This document shows positions 7,352 through 17,458 of a DNA stretch of 49,779 bases, piece after piece. The notes under the pieces were generated by a model that saw only the letters and a program-made list of their open reading frames with translations, was not told the DNA's origin and did not search any database. The DNA is from Bacteroidales bacterium (GTDB lineage: Bacteria; Bacteroidota; Bacteroidia; Bacteroidales; F082): positions 1 to 49,779 of the forward strand of contig JAEEON010000055.1 of NCBI GenBank assembly GCA_016284305.1. The letters are read 5' to 3'. Position 1 is the first letter of the stretch. Every line of letters begins with the position of its first letter. A program made the position numbers and the translations under genes.

Positions 7352-9424
7352 TTAATACGATCCGAACATTTTTCTCAATACCCATTCCAAGGCTGCCAAG
7401 CCGATCAGCACGAAGAAGATCCACTTGGAATGGATCAGGTCCTCAAAACGGTTCTCGTGATGATCAACGGAGGTAATCCTTGCATCGGCTTTGAGGTCCT
7501 GCAAGAGTTGATCCATTTGGTCAACCGTATAACACTTGCCATTGGTAGCCACGGCAAGACTCCTCAACCGGTCGATGTCAGCGGTAAGCTGCTGCGCTTC
7601 GATACCCAATGAGACCACCGCAAACGAACCAGTCATCGCCACCTCATTGCCACCCTCCTCAGCGACAGCACGATAGGTATAAACGCCTTCCGGAAGCAAA
7701 CCTGCATTGAGCTCATAATCATGGTCGCGTTTTGAGAACACATAATCGTAGCTCTCCCCCGTCTTTTTGTTGACGATGCGCATCTTCAGCTCCGACTCAG
7801 TCACCAACTCGTTGCTAGGGTTACGCAACTCAGCGGTGAACACCACCGCCTCGTTGCTGAAATACTCTTCTTTGGCAAACACAGCCGAGCCATCATCACG
7901 GCTCAATAGCAGATAGTTGATCGTCTTTGAGAAAAGTTCGTCGAAGACATTGCTATTCTGGTCTTGATAGTAATTGTAGAGTCTCCATCGCCAGACGTTG
8001 GTACCGAACAAGAAAGCCATTTTTCGATCTTCTTTCACGAAAGTCAACAAAGGCAATCCCGACTTCATGCCGAGTACATCTTGTAAGAGCAGGTCGTCGT
8101 GAGGCAAAAGCGTGTTGATTTCGAGATGAGGAAGAGCCAAGGGGGGAAACTTTCCAACATTGTCACGAAGCTTATCGCTGACCGTGAAGGTCCCGAACGA
8201 GGCGTTGGCAAAGCCTTTTACGTCGAGCATAGTGTTAGTCACGCCGCGATGGATTTCCATGGCATGCTGAAGCTTACCCAAAGCTGCGACATCGGTAGCA
8301 TTGCCCACCACCACCAACACAGGAATCCGTTTGTTATTTTCCAGTTGGGTGCTCAAGGCATTCATGTCGGTATGGGCCGACGGTGTCTGATGCAAGAGCA
8401 AGAGTTGGTATTTCGACAAGTCAGGGATCTCGTCGCGTCCAAGAACGAAGTCCATCTCACAATCGTCGTTGAGTACGCTTTTTATGGCACCCAGGTCGGG
8501 GTGTGGAGCATCGGCAAGGCACAGGATCTTAAACTTTTGGTCCTGAACTTCCACAAAGACTCGTTTCACGTTGTTGAGTCGCTGTGTCTCATCAGACAAG
8601 CCACTGATCTCGATTTCAAGTTGGCGAACGCCTTTGGTGACGGCCTCCAGCATGAAGTCGAACTCCTTGGAAAACCGGTTGGAGCTGACCTCCACGTCTT
8701 GTTGAGTGACCACCCGCCCATCCTCCGAGATCTTCAGCGAGGCTTTCTGACCCAAACAGTCGGTAGCTCCCACCATCACCCTCACAGGATAGGTGGAACC
8801 CAACGACACCTTTTTATTATATTGTACGTCCTTCACCACCAAGTCGGGGTACGACAGGGTATCGCCCAAAGCGACGGTATAGACGGGGAAGGGGAAGCGT
8901 TCGGAGACCAAGGCGGGTTCGAATCCACGGTTATAGATGCCGTCGGAGAAAAGCACCACTGCACCGACATTCCTTTTATAATAACGTCGCACCATCGACT
9001 GAAGCATCGACGAGATGTCAGTCAACTGATCGGTAAAGTCAAGTTGGTCATACTCCCGCACATTCAAACCGAACAAGTATTCATCCACTTGGAAGTCTCG
9101 CTTCAACTGCTGTCGGAAATCGTCAAAACGAGTAAGATAGTCGGTTTGATAGAAACTCGAGTCTTTGGAAAGGACCACGGACGCAGAGTTGTCGTGAGCA
9201 AGCAACACCGTAGGTTGTTCCACCACGGTCACCCGTTGGCGGATAAAGGGGTTGAAAAGCAACAGGACAACGATGCCCCCTATCAAGGTTCGCAAGGCGA
9301 AAAGCACTGCCGTCAAAGCCTTTCCATAATGCTGTTTTTTGTTACGAAAATAAAGCAGCATGGCGAAGGCAAGGCCCACAACCAGGGCAGTCAATGCCAT
9401 CCATATCGGAATACCTATTCTCAT
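7352..9424 (-). CDS. Membrane protein with von Willebrand factor A-like domain
   Basis: A 690-residue protein. Two N-terminal membrane helices (about residues 6-26 and 38-62) are followed by a VWA-like region. Its metal-site motif DNSAS (D-x-S-x-S type) is near residue 79, and a second motif (VVLFSDGIYNRG) follows about 80 residues later. A long beta-rich region and a third membrane helix near the C-terminus (WIFFVLIGLAALEWVL) complete it. This architecture matches Bacteroidetes proteins related to the Bat/aerotolerance and glutamine-amidotransferase-like groups, whose function is mostly unknown. It overlaps the upstream glycosyltransferase gene by 4 bp, so the two are translationally coupled. 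A role in envelope assembly would suit the neighbours but is inference. Confidence 0.75.
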   Translation of the reverse strand: MRIGIPIWMALTALVVGLAFAMLLYFRNKKQHYGKALTAVLFALRTLIGGIVVLLLFNPFIRQRVTVVEQPTVLLAHDNSASVVLSKDSSFYQTDYLTRFDDFRQQLKRDFQVDEYLFGLNVREYDQLDFTDQLTDISSMLQSMVRRYYKRNVGAVVLFSDGIYNRGFEPALVSERFPFPVYTVALGDTLSYPDLVVKDVQYNKKVSLGSTYPVRVMVGATDCLGQKASLKISEDGRVVTQQDVEVSSNRFSKEFDFMLEAVTKGVRQLEIEISGLSDETQRLNNVKRVFVEVQDQKFKILCLADAPHPDLGAIKSVLNDDCEMDFVLGRDEIPDLSKYQLLLLHQTPSAHTDMNALSTQLENNKRIPVLVVVGNATDVAALGKLQHAMEIHRGVTNTMLDVKGFANASFGTFTVSDKLRDNVGKFPPLALPHLEINTLLPHDDLLLQDVLGMKSGLPLLTFVKEDRKMAFLFGTNVWRWRLYNYYQDQNSNVFDELFSKTINYLLLSRDDGSAVFAKEEYFSNEAVVFTAELRNPSNELVTESELKMRIVNKKTGESYDYVFSKRDHDYELNAGLLPEGVYTYRAVAEEGGNEVAMTGSFAVVSLGIEAQQLTADIDRLRSLAVATNGKCYTVDQMDQLLQDLKADARITSVDHHENRFEDLIHSKWIFFVLIGLAALEWVLRKMFGSY

Positions 9425-10554
9425 GCCTCAACTCCTTTCCTCAACAGCCGTTGATATACTTCATACAATTCGTTCACGACTTTTTCCTGACGGAAGCGAT
9501 CCGCTTGTATGCGCGAACGCTCAACAAGGGTGTCCCGATAATCGGCATCAGACACCATTCTATTGATGTTTGCACTGAGGGCTGCATCATCTTCAGGTTC
9601 CACTAAAACCGCAGCATCCCCACCGACTTCAGGAAGTGAGGATTGGTTGGAGCAGACGACCGGAGTGCCGCAGCACATCGACTCCAGGACAGGGATGCCG
9701 AAGCCTTCGTAAAGCGACAAGTAAAGGCTGCAGACTGCTCTTGAATATAGTGCAGGAAGATCCTCAGAATCAGCCTCATGAATAAAGATTACGCGCTGTT
9801 CAAGACCAAGCTTGTGCATCTCGTCACACACCCTGTCGTTGTAAGGCTTGGGATGCCCGACAATGACAAGAGCAATCTCCGCATTCACTTTAGCCAAGGC
9901 TCTCACTGCGGTCAGTTGGTTTTTTCGAGGTTCAATGGTACCCACGGTGATAACGTATTTTTCAGGCAAGTTGTATTTTTCCTTGACACGTATCCGTTCC
10001 ACCTCAGAGACAGGCTCCCAGAAACGCGGGTGACACGATTGGCCAACGACGACGATTTTCTCTTCTGGAACATTCAAAAACTCCATGAGGTCATTCTTAG
10101 TGCTCGTGCTCACCGCCACGATGGTATCGGCACGATGACAGGCATGGCGCATCTTGTTGCGATAGCTGGTTCTGTCGAGCAACGGGAAATGGCTCGGGTA
10201 GCGCCAAGGAGCGAGGTCATGGATGGTGACAACTGCGGGGATATCGGAAGGCATTCCTTGAGGCAGCTCATGGCTAAGTCCATGATAGAGGTCGAGGGGC
10301 TCGCGGCGCAACTCGGCGGCGATGCCGAAAGTCCTCCAAAGACTTCCTCCTTTCCGCTTGCTTGCGGGCTCTTTCACAGCGACATTGGTCAGATGGTCAA
10401 AGGCATGTGCAAACTCAGCTTTTCGGAACGGGGTGTAGAGACGCAAGGTGTCCTCAGGATGCACCAATGCCAGTCCGCTGATGATTCCGCGGCTATAGTT
10501 ACCCAATCCCGTGGCGTTGCAAAAGGCCCGTTTTGCGTCGAATCCAATCACCAT
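9421..10554 (-). CDS. Glycosyltransferase family 4 (GT-B fold)
   Basis: A 377-residue cytoplasmic or membrane-associated glycosyltransferase. The N-terminal half carries the acceptor-side motif DLYHGLSHELP. The C-terminal half has the nucleotide-sugar-binding signature, with VGTIEPRKNQ near residue 195 and the E-x7-E motif (LYEGFGIPVLESMCCGTPVV). The domain is complete and of normal length. The donor and acceptor cannot be assigned; mannosyl or glucosyl transfer to surface polysaccharide or lipopolysaccharide is typical. It overlaps the upstream GT2 gene by 7 bp and the downstream gene by 4 bp, so three genes form one operon. Confidence 0.9.
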   Translation of the reverse strand: MVIGFDAKRAFCNATGLGNYSRGIISGLALVHPEDTLRLYTPFRKAEFAHAFDHLTNVAVKEPASKRKGGSLWRTFGIAAELRREPLDLYHGLSHELPQGMPSDIPAVVTIHDLAPWRYPSHFPLLDRTSYRNKMRHACHRADTIVAVSTSTKNDLMEFLNVPEEKIVVVGQSCHPRFWEPVSEVERIRVKEKYNLPEKYVITVGTIEPRKNQLTAVRALAKVNAEIALVIVGHPKPYNDRVCDEMHKLGLEQRVIFIHEADSEDLPALYSRAVCSLYLSLYEGFGIPVLESMCCGTPVVCSNQSSLPEVGGDAAVLVEPEDDAALSANINRMVSDADYRDTLVERSRIQADRFRQEKVVNELYEVYQRLLRKGVEA

Positions 10555-11336
10555 ACCTCGTCGAAGTTTTCGTTTTCAAGCACTTTAGGATCGCGTTGGT
10601 ATTCCAGCACTCGGGCATATTTCAGATAGGCGTTCATGGCCATGGCCTTTGAGATCGACAGTCCATCAAGTCCGCCCCATATGCCTCCTCTGACAAAGTA
10701 GTTCAAGAAGAAAGCAGCGAAGGCATGGGCAACGGGGGCGAATGCCGTAACCCGTTTACCGCTCTGAAAGATGATCTTGGCACTACGGGAGCTAAACGAA
10801 TGCGCTTGTTTGGTGAACATCTCACCGATATTGTCGTAAGCCTGATGAATGATGTCGGCCTTAATCCTTCCTTTGTTGGAGGAAGGCACGGAGGCATGTT
10901 GTTTCGAGTCCGTGTAGCGAGTCTTGTCCGTCCGATACAGCCTTACGAGCCAATTGGGGTACCAATGGCAGCAGCGGATCCAGCGGCTGCCGATGAAGTT
11001 GCGACGGCGCACCTCGAAAGCCTCATAGGGTGTGCGTTCCAAGTCGATGTTATTGACAGCCTCGGCTAGCTCTGGCGAGATGCGCTCGTCGGCATCGAGA
11101 CTGAACACCCAAGGGTGAGAGGCATAGTCGATACCAAAGTTTTTCTGCGGTCCGTCGCCGAGGTAAGGTTGAACGATGGTCTTGGCTCCCATCGACTGGG
11201 CAACAGCCACCGTGCGGTCGGTGCTGCACGAGTCAACAACGATCACCTCATCGCAAACCATCCGCAAGGAGCGGATGCATTCCTCTATGTTATGTTCCTC
11301 ATTGCGAGTGATAATCAGACCCGTGATGCCGTTCAT
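10548..11336 (-). CDS. Glycosyltransferase family 2, lipopolysaccharide-core type
   Basis: A 262-residue GT-A enzyme. The start ITGLIITRNEEHNIEECI and the motifs VVDSCSTDRTV and FSLDADE (the metal-binding DxD region) are typical of the WaaE/KdtX-like branch of GT2, which adds hexose to the inner core of lipopolysaccharide. The C-terminal amphipathic region with aromatic residues (FFLNYFVRGGIWGG) probably touches the membrane. It is the first gene of the minus-strand operon 11336-6809 and diverges from the tRNA-modification gene. The exact sugar is unknown. Confidence 0.88.
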   Translation of the reverse strand: MNGITGLIITRNEEHNIEECIRSLRMVCDEVIVVDSCSTDRTVAVAQSMGAKTIVQPYLGDGPQKNFGIDYASHPWVFSLDADERISPELAEAVNNIDLERTPYEAFEVRRRNFIGSRWIRCCHWYPNWLVRLYRTDKTRYTDSKQHASVPSSNKGRIKADIIHQAYDNIGEMFTKQAHSFSSRSAKIIFQSGKRVTAFAPVAHAFAAFFLNYFVRGGIWGGLDGLSISKAMAMNAYLKYARVLEYQRDPKVLENENFDEVW

Positions 11337-11358
11337 GCCAAGCTTTTAAAATAATGTG

Positions 11359-11366
11359 CAAATATA
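11359..11366 (-). promoter_or_regulatory. -7 element for the glycosyltransferase operon
   Basis: TATATTTG on the minus strand, 22 bp upstream of the ATG at 11336, facing away from the promoter at 11402. Confidence 0.5.
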
Positions 11367-11401
11367 CAATTATTTTTCGAGCGAAATAAAGAGGAAAAAC
11401 G

Positions 11402-11409
11402 TAATTTTG
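11402..11409 (+). promoter_or_regulatory. -7 element for the tRNA-modification gene
   Basis: TAATTTTG, 29 bp before the ATG at 11439; divergent with the glycosyltransferase promoter. Confidence 0.5.
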
Positions 11410-11438
11410 CTTTCTTTAACCAGTAAACTCCGCAAGAC

Positions 11439-12008
11439 ATGACTCCCTTTGAAGAAGAAGTTGAACGCACAGTAGCTTTCCTGAAAGCAGGGAAGACCAT
11501 CCTCTACCCTACCGACACCATTTGGGGGGTAGGCTGCGATGCCACCAACAGCAAGGCCATCGAGAAGGTCTATGAGGCCAAAAAACGCCCTTCGAGCAAG
11601 AGCCTCATCATTCTTGTTGACAGCGTGGAACGGCTAAGCGACTATGTGGTCAACGTACCCATCATCGCTTATGACTTGATCAAGAAAGCCAAGGCTCCAT
11701 TAAGCATCATCTACTCGGAGAGCAAGAATTTAGCCAAGAATGTCTCTACCGATAAGTCCATCTGCATCCGAGTGGTCAACCATCCGTTCTGTCAGGAGGT
11801 CATCCGACTGCTCGGCAAGCCCATCACTTCCACCTCAGCCAACCTCACCGGTCAGCCTCCTGCGCTGACCTACAACGACATCACCGAAGAGATGAAACAG
11901 TCCGTTGATTACACCGTACAGCTTTATCACGACACGATGTCGAAGCCGAAGAGTTCCACAATCATCAAGCTATTTGAGGACAACACCTTTGAGATAATTA
12001 GGAATTGA
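11439..12008 (+). CDS. L-threonylcarbamoyladenylate synthase (Sua5/YrdC/YwlC family)
   Basis: A 189-residue single-domain YrdC protein. It makes threonylcarbamoyl-AMP from threonine, bicarbonate and ATP, the first step of t6A37 modification of ANN-decoding tRNAs. The signature ILYPTDTIWGVGCDA and the KKRPSSKSLIIL motif for ATP and threonine binding are intact, as is ITSTSANLTGQPP. There is no C-terminal Sua5 domain, so this is the short TsaC-like form. It starts at 11439, 29 bp after a -7 element. The next gene follows after 60 bp of AT-rich spacer containing two copies of GAATTTAGA-like words. Confidence 0.93.
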   Translation: MTPFEEEVERTVAFLKAGKTILYPTDTIWGVGCDATNSKAIEKVYEAKKRPSSKSLIILVDSVERLSDYVVNVPIIAYDLIKKAKAPLSIIYSESKNLAKNVSTDKSICIRVVNHPFCQEVIRLLGKPITSTSANLTGQPPALTYNDITEEMKQSVDYTVQLYHDTMSKPKSSTIIKLFEDNTFEIIRN

Positions 12009-12068
12009 GAATTTAGAATTTAGAGATGAGAGGTGAGATTAAGATAATATAAATATAGTATTGGATAT

Positions 12069-13661
12069 ATGAAAAGATTGATTTTTATTATTGTTTTTTG
12101 TTGTGTTTCATTATATGTATTTGGACAGAACAAGGAGCAGAGCAAGGTGCAGAACAACGCGCAGAAATTTGGAACCACATTGTATTTGATCGACAACTTC
12201 TATGTCGATACGGTGAACATAGACAAGGTGGTTGAGGATGCCATTGTCGGGGCGTTGAAAGAGCTGGATCCGCATTCGGCATACATCTCGAAGAAAGATG
12301 TGGAGAAGGCCAATGAGCCTCTGGTAGGCAGTTTCGAGGGCATCGGGGTGACGTTTCAGTTGGTACGCGACACCATCACCGTCATCGGTCCTACTCCAGG
12401 TGGTCCATCCGAGAAGGTGGGCATCATGGCCGGTGACCAGTTCATCAAGATTGATGGTGAGGATGCCTTCGGCAAGAAGGTCGATAACGAATTTGTGCAG
12501 AAGCATTTACGTGGCAAAAAAGGCACCAAGGTGGTGGTCAGTGTCAAGCGGGGCAACGACCCGGAATTGATGGATTTCGAAATCATTCGCGACAAGATTC
12601 CGTTGAACAGCATCAACGCGTCATTCATGATGGAGAAGAACATCGGTTACATCAAGTTGGATCGTTTTGCACAAGATTCTGACAAGGAGTTCAAGACGGC
12701 TATGGCCAAACTGCAAGACCAAGGCATGAAGTCGCTAATCCTCGACCTGAGGAGCAACTCCGGCGGTTATCTTAACACGGCCATCGCCATGGTCGATGAG
12801 TTCCTCGGAGCCGACAAGCTCATTGTCTATACCGAAGGCTTGAAGTCGCCCCGTCAGGAATGGCGAAGCACGGAGAAAGGCGTCTATACCAGTGGCAACC
12901 TGGTAGTGCTTATCGATGAGGGTTCAGCATCAGCCAGCGAGATCCTTTCGGGGGCCATCCAAGACCACGACCGCGGCGTGCTCATCGGTCGCCGCTCCTT
13001 CGGAAAAGGTTTGGTGCAACGTCCATTCAACTTGCCTGACGGCGCTGTGATTCGATTGACGACAGCACGCTACCACACTCCCACGGGCCGATGCATCCAA
13101 AGGCCATACGAGGGAGGAACCGAGGATTACTACAAAGAGATGACCAAGCGTCTCGAACATGGTGAGTATTTCCATGCCGACAGCATTCATTTCCCCGACT
13201 CATTGAAATACAAGACCGACGGTGGCCGCATCGTGTACGGCGGAGGCGGTATCATGCCCGACATCTTCATGCCTGCCGACACCACGTTTAACAGCAAGCT
13301 CTACACCAACCTCGTGCGCAAGGGCGTGTTCAACAAATACACCGTGGACTATGCCATGCAACACCGCGATGAGCTCAAGAAGGAATATCCAGAATTCAGC
13401 CAATACAACAAAAACTTCGTCGTAAGCAAGGCCATGATCGATGCCATAAAGGAACTTGCTGCCAACGAGAAGGTGGAATGGAATGACGAGGAATTCCAAC
13501 GCTCAGAGAAATACATCCGATTACAAATCAAGGCTTTGATTGCAAGAAATGTTTGGGAGATGCAGCAGTATTACGAGGTAACCTTGAAAGAGGATCCGAC
13601 CATTGCCAAAGCTGTGGAGGTGTTGAGCAACGAGAAGCAATACCGAAAGTTAATCCACTAA
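12069..13661 (+). CDS. S41 family C-terminal processing peptidase
   Basis: A 530-residue periplasmic serine peptidase. A signal peptide (residues 1-19) is followed by an N-terminal helical part, a PDZ domain (about 85-165, with GDQFIKIDGEDAFG) and the S41 catalytic domain. The Ser/Lys dyad can be placed by spacing against E. coli Prc: Ser288 in GSASASEI and Lys313 in FGKGLVQ, 25 residues apart as in Prc. Such enzymes trim the C-termini of envelope proteins. The next genes encode T9SS-exported proteases, but processing of those by this enzyme is only a possibility, since T9SS sorting domains are normally removed by the sortase-like PorU. Confidence 0.92.
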   Translation: MKRLIFIIVFCCVSLYVFGQNKEQSKVQNNAQKFGTTLYLIDNFYVDTVNIDKVVEDAIVGALKELDPHSAYISKKDVEKANEPLVGSFEGIGVTFQLVRDTITVIGPTPGGPSEKVGIMAGDQFIKIDGEDAFGKKVDNEFVQKHLRGKKGTKVVVSVKRGNDPELMDFEIIRDKIPLNSINASFMMEKNIGYIKLDRFAQDSDKEFKTAMAKLQDQGMKSLILDLRSNSGGYLNTAIAMVDEFLGADKLIVYTEGLKSPRQEWRSTEKGVYTSGNLVVLIDEGSASASEILSGAIQDHDRGVLIGRRSFGKGLVQRPFNLPDGAVIRLTTARYHTPTGRCIQRPYEGGTEDYYKEMTKRLEHGEYFHADSIHFPDSLKYKTDGGRIVYGGGGIMPDIFMPADTTFNSKLYTNLVRKGVFNKYTVDYAMQHRDELKKEYPEFSQYNKNFVVSKAMIDAIKELAANEKVEWNDEEFQRSEKYIRLQIKALIARNVWEMQQYYEVTLKEDPTIAKAVEVLSNEKQYRKLIH

Positions 13662-13728
13662 TGAAATATTTAAGAAGTATTTTAGGTGAATTAATTATAA
13701 AATCATAACAACGAAAACAGATTTTTTG

Positions 13729-13736
13729 TAATTTTG
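13729..13736 (+). promoter_or_regulatory. -7 element for the first gingipain-like gene
   Basis: TAATTTTG, about 87 bp before the ATG at 13824, implying an untranslated leader of ~80 nt. Confidence 0.45.
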
Positions 13737-13823
13737 AAGCCGATTTTTAAAAACGTACCAACGTGAGAATCACAAATAAATCAACAAAATAATTTAAAAA
13801 CAAACGAATCAAATTTTACTCGC

Positions 13824-16800
13824 ATGAAAAAAACAGCTCTTTTGATCTCAGCACTGATGCTTGTTGGGATCTTCGCTCAGACTCAGTTGATGGGCCAAAA
13901 CTACATTAACTTGAGAGCGGCGAAATCTGTGCAAAACTGCTCTAACAACACAGATGACGGTTTCACCGCTACTTTCTCCTTCAATTCTATTGAGGCAGAG
14001 AACGTCACCGACGAGAACGGTACTTTCTCGAAGCTTGTCATGGAAGGAACGATGCCTGCTGGTAACGTGGGTGATCCTTCGCTTCCTTCAGTTCACAAAC
14101 TGATCGCGGTTCCTTTCGGAGCCAATAACGTTACGGTGAATGTGAAGAACTACACCGTTGAAGAGTATTCATTGGCCGACTATGGCCTCGCTACGATTAT
14201 GCCTCAGCAGGCTTCCGTCAGAAAAGACCAGAAGCCCGAGGACATCAAATTCGCCTACAATGCCAGCACTTATGCAAAGAAAGGTTTCAGCGATCGCCCG
14301 ATCCAACATTTCGAGATGCAAGGCACGATGCGTGGCATCCAGGTGGGTTCCTTGACCATCAACCCTGTCAACTACGATCCTTCGACCAACACCATTAAAG
14401 TTTACAACAACATCGAGGTCGAAGTCAAATACAACAACTACGACAAGGCAGCTGCCCAAAACGAGTTCGCCAGAACCGCAAGCATTTATTTCAAGGGCAT
14501 CTACAGCACGATGTTCAACTGGAGAGACGGTGTTTATGACGAACACCCCGACCTCTGGAATGCACCTGTGAAGATGTTGGTTATCGCCGACCGTATGTTC
14601 GAGTCTGCATTGCAAGAGTGGATCAACTGGAAGACCATGAAGGGTTTCTACATGGACGTCAACTACACTGACGAGGTCGGAACCAATGCCTCTGCAATCC
14701 GCAGCTTCATCCAAAGCAAGTATGTCGAAAATGCTCCCACCTTCATCATCATCGTTGGTGACAGAAACCAAGTGCCGGCCAGCTATACCGGTGTCGAGTC
14801 ACATTGTGTCAGCGACCTCAAATACATGAGCATGGACAACGACTACTATCCTGAAATGCTCCACAGCCGCATGTGTGCTGAGAACGTTGAACAGCTGAAC
14901 AACATCCTTTACAAGACCCTCATGTATGAGAGATTTGAATTCCCCGACCCGACCTACCTCAACAACGTGTTGCTGATTGCCGGTTGGGATGGCACTTGGA
15001 ACCCGAGAATCGGCAAGCCTACGATCCAGTATGCCACCAATTACTATTACAATGCCGAACATGGTTTCACCAACGTCTATGAATTCCTCGGCCAACCATA
15101 CAACAGTCCATACGCCAGCATGAACACCGGTGTCGGCTTCGCCAACTACACTGCTCACGGCTCCAATGGAAGCTGGGCTGATCCTCAAATGACCGTCAGC
15201 GATGTCAATGCCCTTACCAATGAAGGCAAGCCTTTCCTCGCCATGGGTAACTGCTGCGAGGCTGCCGACTGGGGTATTTCCAGCACCTGCTTTGGTGAGG
15301 CCATGATCCGCAACAACACCAAAGCCGCCTATGCCTATATCGGCTCTTGCCCCTCCTCCTACTGGTACGAGGACTACTATTTCGGCGTCGGTGCCACCCA
15401 CGTCATCAACAGCATGCCTCCTATGGAATCCACTACCGTTGGCTCATACGATGCTGTTTGGGACGACAACGCTTTTAACACCGTGTCTGCCATCCCGTTC
15501 ATTGGCAACATCGCCGTTTGCTATGGCCACGCAGGAGGTTATCAAGGCAGTGTCAGCGACCAGTATTACTGGGAAGCTTACCACGCCTTGGGCGATGGCT
15601 CTATCATGCCTTACCGCGTCATGCCTGCTGAGAACCAAGTCTCTCACATGCCCACCCTGCCCATCGGCCATAGCACCTATACTGTGGATGCTGCCCCTGG
15701 CTCCTACGTCGGCATCTCCAAAGACGGTGTCCTTTTGGGCGCAGGCCTCATTCCCGAGACCGGCACCGCCGACATCGAGATCACTCCCGTCACTAGCGGC
15801 GGTGACGTCAACATCGTAGTAACCCACCCGAACCGTCAGCCTTACATCGCCACGGTCATTGCAGCCGCTCTCGATGGCGCTTATGTCACTTATGACATGT
15901 ATGAAATGAACGTCGATCAAGCCAACTATGGTGAGACCATCGATTTTAGCATCCAAGTCAAGAACGTTGGCACCCAGTCGGCCAACAACCTGACTGCCAC
16001 CATCACCACCGAATGCGAATACGTTGAGATCACTTCAGGCGAAGGTGCCATCACCACCATCAATCCTGATCAGACGGCCGTCATGGAAGGCTTCCAATTT
16101 GTTGTCGCTGGCAACGTTCCCGACCAAACCAAGGCTCAGTTCTTCCTCACCGTCACCGATGGTGAAGAGGTATGGGAGAGCAAGTTCAGCATTGTGCTCC
16201 ACGCTCCCACCATCCTTGTCTCCAATATTGAACAAAGCGACAATATCCTCACCTTCTCCATCACCAATGTTGGTTCCGTGCCGTTCAACGGCGGTGTGCT
16301 GAACATCTACAGCAGCTCGACCGACATCACCATTGAACAGCCCTCTACCGTATTTGAAAACACCGTTGGTGTGGATGAAATCATCACCATGACTATTCCT
16401 TATATTGTTTCCGAACAGGCTGAAATTGGATCCACCTACGAAATCGCTTACGAGCTCATTTCCGGACTCTACATCGTCAATGACATCTACGTTTTGAGCT
16501 ATGGTGCCATCACGGAAAACTTTGAGTCGGGTGCGTTTGGTGACAACTGGACAACTGGTCCTACTTATGCCTGGACTATCGTTCCTGAAGGAAGAGACGG
16601 CAATCTCTGCGCCAAGTCTTCGAACTCTGGTGCCAATACATCGGAAAGTTCGATGTCGTTGACTGTCGATGTCTTAGCCGCTGGCAATATCACCTTCATG
16701 TTTAGGGTCTCCTCTGAACAAAGCTTCGACAAGCTGCGTTTCTACATTGACAACAATGAGGTAAACAACTGGTCAGGAGAAGTGGCATGGACAGAATTTT

Positions 16801-17417
16801 CAAATCCGATCAGTGTCGGCCGTCACACTTTCAGATGGACTTACAGCAAAGACTATTCAGTGAATAACGGTCAAGACTGCGCTTGGATTGATGACATCAC
16901 CTTCCCGCCCACCAACGTCATCAGCTTCATTGCTCCTGTCACTAACCTTCAAGCTACGCTCACTGGCATGACTCCTACCCTCACTTGGGAAGGCACTGAA
17001 GATGCTCAGTCCTATATCGTCAAATGCAACGACGAGACGATTGCGGAAATCAATGAGACTGCATTCTCACAATACTTCCCAGAACCTGGCATCTACAAGT
17101 TCAGCGTTTTTGCCACTAAGGACAACTTGGTCTCCACGCCTGCAACCATCCTTGTTGAAATCGTTTATGACGAAGTTGCTGAAGGTCAAGTTTCTTCTGT
17201 CAAGGTGTTCCCGAACCCCACCAACAGCGTGATCAACATTGCCACCAACGCTAATGACTACAGCTTCCAGCTGATCAACAGCCTAGGCCAGATCGTCGAG
17301 TCAGGCAATGCCACCGGCAGCCAGCAGATCAACGTCAGCAAATTCGTCAAGGGAGTCTATATGCTTCGCATCACCACCGAAGGACAAACCCAAGTCCAAA
17401 AGATCGTTGTTGAATAA
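13824..17417 (+). CDS. Peptidase C25, Lys-gingipain (Kgp)-like, with T9SS sorting domain
   Basis: A 1197-residue secreted cysteine protease. Order: signal peptide (1-~24); C25 propeptide (~50-230); catalytic domain (~245-600); Ig-like domains; a cleaved-adhesin-type domain (about 900-1030, ENFESG... to CAWIDDITFPP); an FN3-like segment; and a type A T9SS sorting domain (VKVFPNPTNSVINI... to the C-terminus). Catalytic residues align with P. gingivalis Kgp at a constant offset of one: Asp389, His445, Cys478 for D388, H444, C477. The residues I recall as setting lysine preference, T442 and D516, appear as Thr443 and Asp517, with Trp514 for W513. Long stretches (FANYTAHGS, LAMGNCC, YYWEAYH.LGDGS.MPYR) are shared with Kgp. 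It should be exported through T9SS and cleave after Lys. First of three adjacent C25 genes, with 41 bp to the next. Confidence 0.92.
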   Translation: MKKTALLISALMLVGIFAQTQLMGQNYINLRAAKSVQNCSNNTDDGFTATFSFNSIEAENVTDENGTFSKLVMEGTMPAGNVGDPSLPSVHKLIAVPFGANNVTVNVKNYTVEEYSLADYGLATIMPQQASVRKDQKPEDIKFAYNASTYAKKGFSDRPIQHFEMQGTMRGIQVGSLTINPVNYDPSTNTIKVYNNIEVEVKYNNYDKAAAQNEFARTASIYFKGIYSTMFNWRDGVYDEHPDLWNAPVKMLVIADRMFESALQEWINWKTMKGFYMDVNYTDEVGTNASAIRSFIQSKYVENAPTFIIIVGDRNQVPASYTGVESHCVSDLKYMSMDNDYYPEMLHSRMCAENVEQLNNILYKTLMYERFEFPDPTYLNNVLLIAGWDGTWNPRIGKPTIQYATNYYYNAEHGFTNVYEFLGQPYNSPYASMNTGVGFANYTAHGSNGSWADPQMTVSDVNALTNEGKPFLAMGNCCEAADWGISSTCFGEAMIRNNTKAAYAYIGSCPSSYWYEDYYFGVGATHVINSMPPMESTTVGSYDAVWDDNAFNTVSAIPFIGNIAVCYGHAGGYQGSVSDQYYWEAYHALGDGSIMPYRVMPAENQVSHMPTLPIGHSTYTVDAAPGSYVGISKDGVLLGAGLIPETGTADIEITPVTSGGDVNIVVTHPNRQPYIATVIAAALDGAYVTYDMYEMNVDQANYGETIDFSIQVKNVGTQSANNLTATITTECEYVEITSGEGAITTINPDQTAVMEGFQFVVAGNVPDQTKAQFFLTVTDGEEVWESKFSIVLHAPTILVSNIEQSDNILTFSITNVGSVPFNGGVLNIYSSSTDITIEQPSTVFENTVGVDEIITMTIPYIVSEQAEIGSTYEIAYELISGLYIVNDIYVLSYGAITENFESGAFGDNWTTGPTYAWTIVPEGRDGNLCAKSSNSGANTSESSMSLTVDVLAAGNITFMFRVSSEQSFDKLRFYIDNNEVNNWSGEVAWTEFSNPISVGRHTFRWTYSKDYSVNNGQDCAWIDDITFPPTNVISFIAPVTNLQATLTGMTPTLTWEGTEDAQSYIVKCNDETIAEINETAFSQYFPEPGIYKFSVFATKDNLVSTPATILVEIVYDEVAEGQVSSVKVFPNPTNSVINIATNANDYSFQLINSLGQIVESGNATGSQQINVSKFVKGVYMLRITTEGQTQVQKIVVE

Positions 17418-17458
17418 TTGAAATGGAATTAAATCGAAAAATAGTTAATAATCACAAA

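Noticed and set aside
8099..9454. Long plus-strand frame of 451 codons across the VWA-type gene
   Set aside because: It is antisense to a gene with clear membrane helices and VWA motifs, has no recognisable domain and no promoter.
13824..17417. Cys477 as the catalytic residue of the Kgp-like protease
   Set aside because: Both Cys477 and Cys478 are present (NCC), but the spacing of 33 residues from His445 and the constant +1 offset to Kgp point to Cys478.
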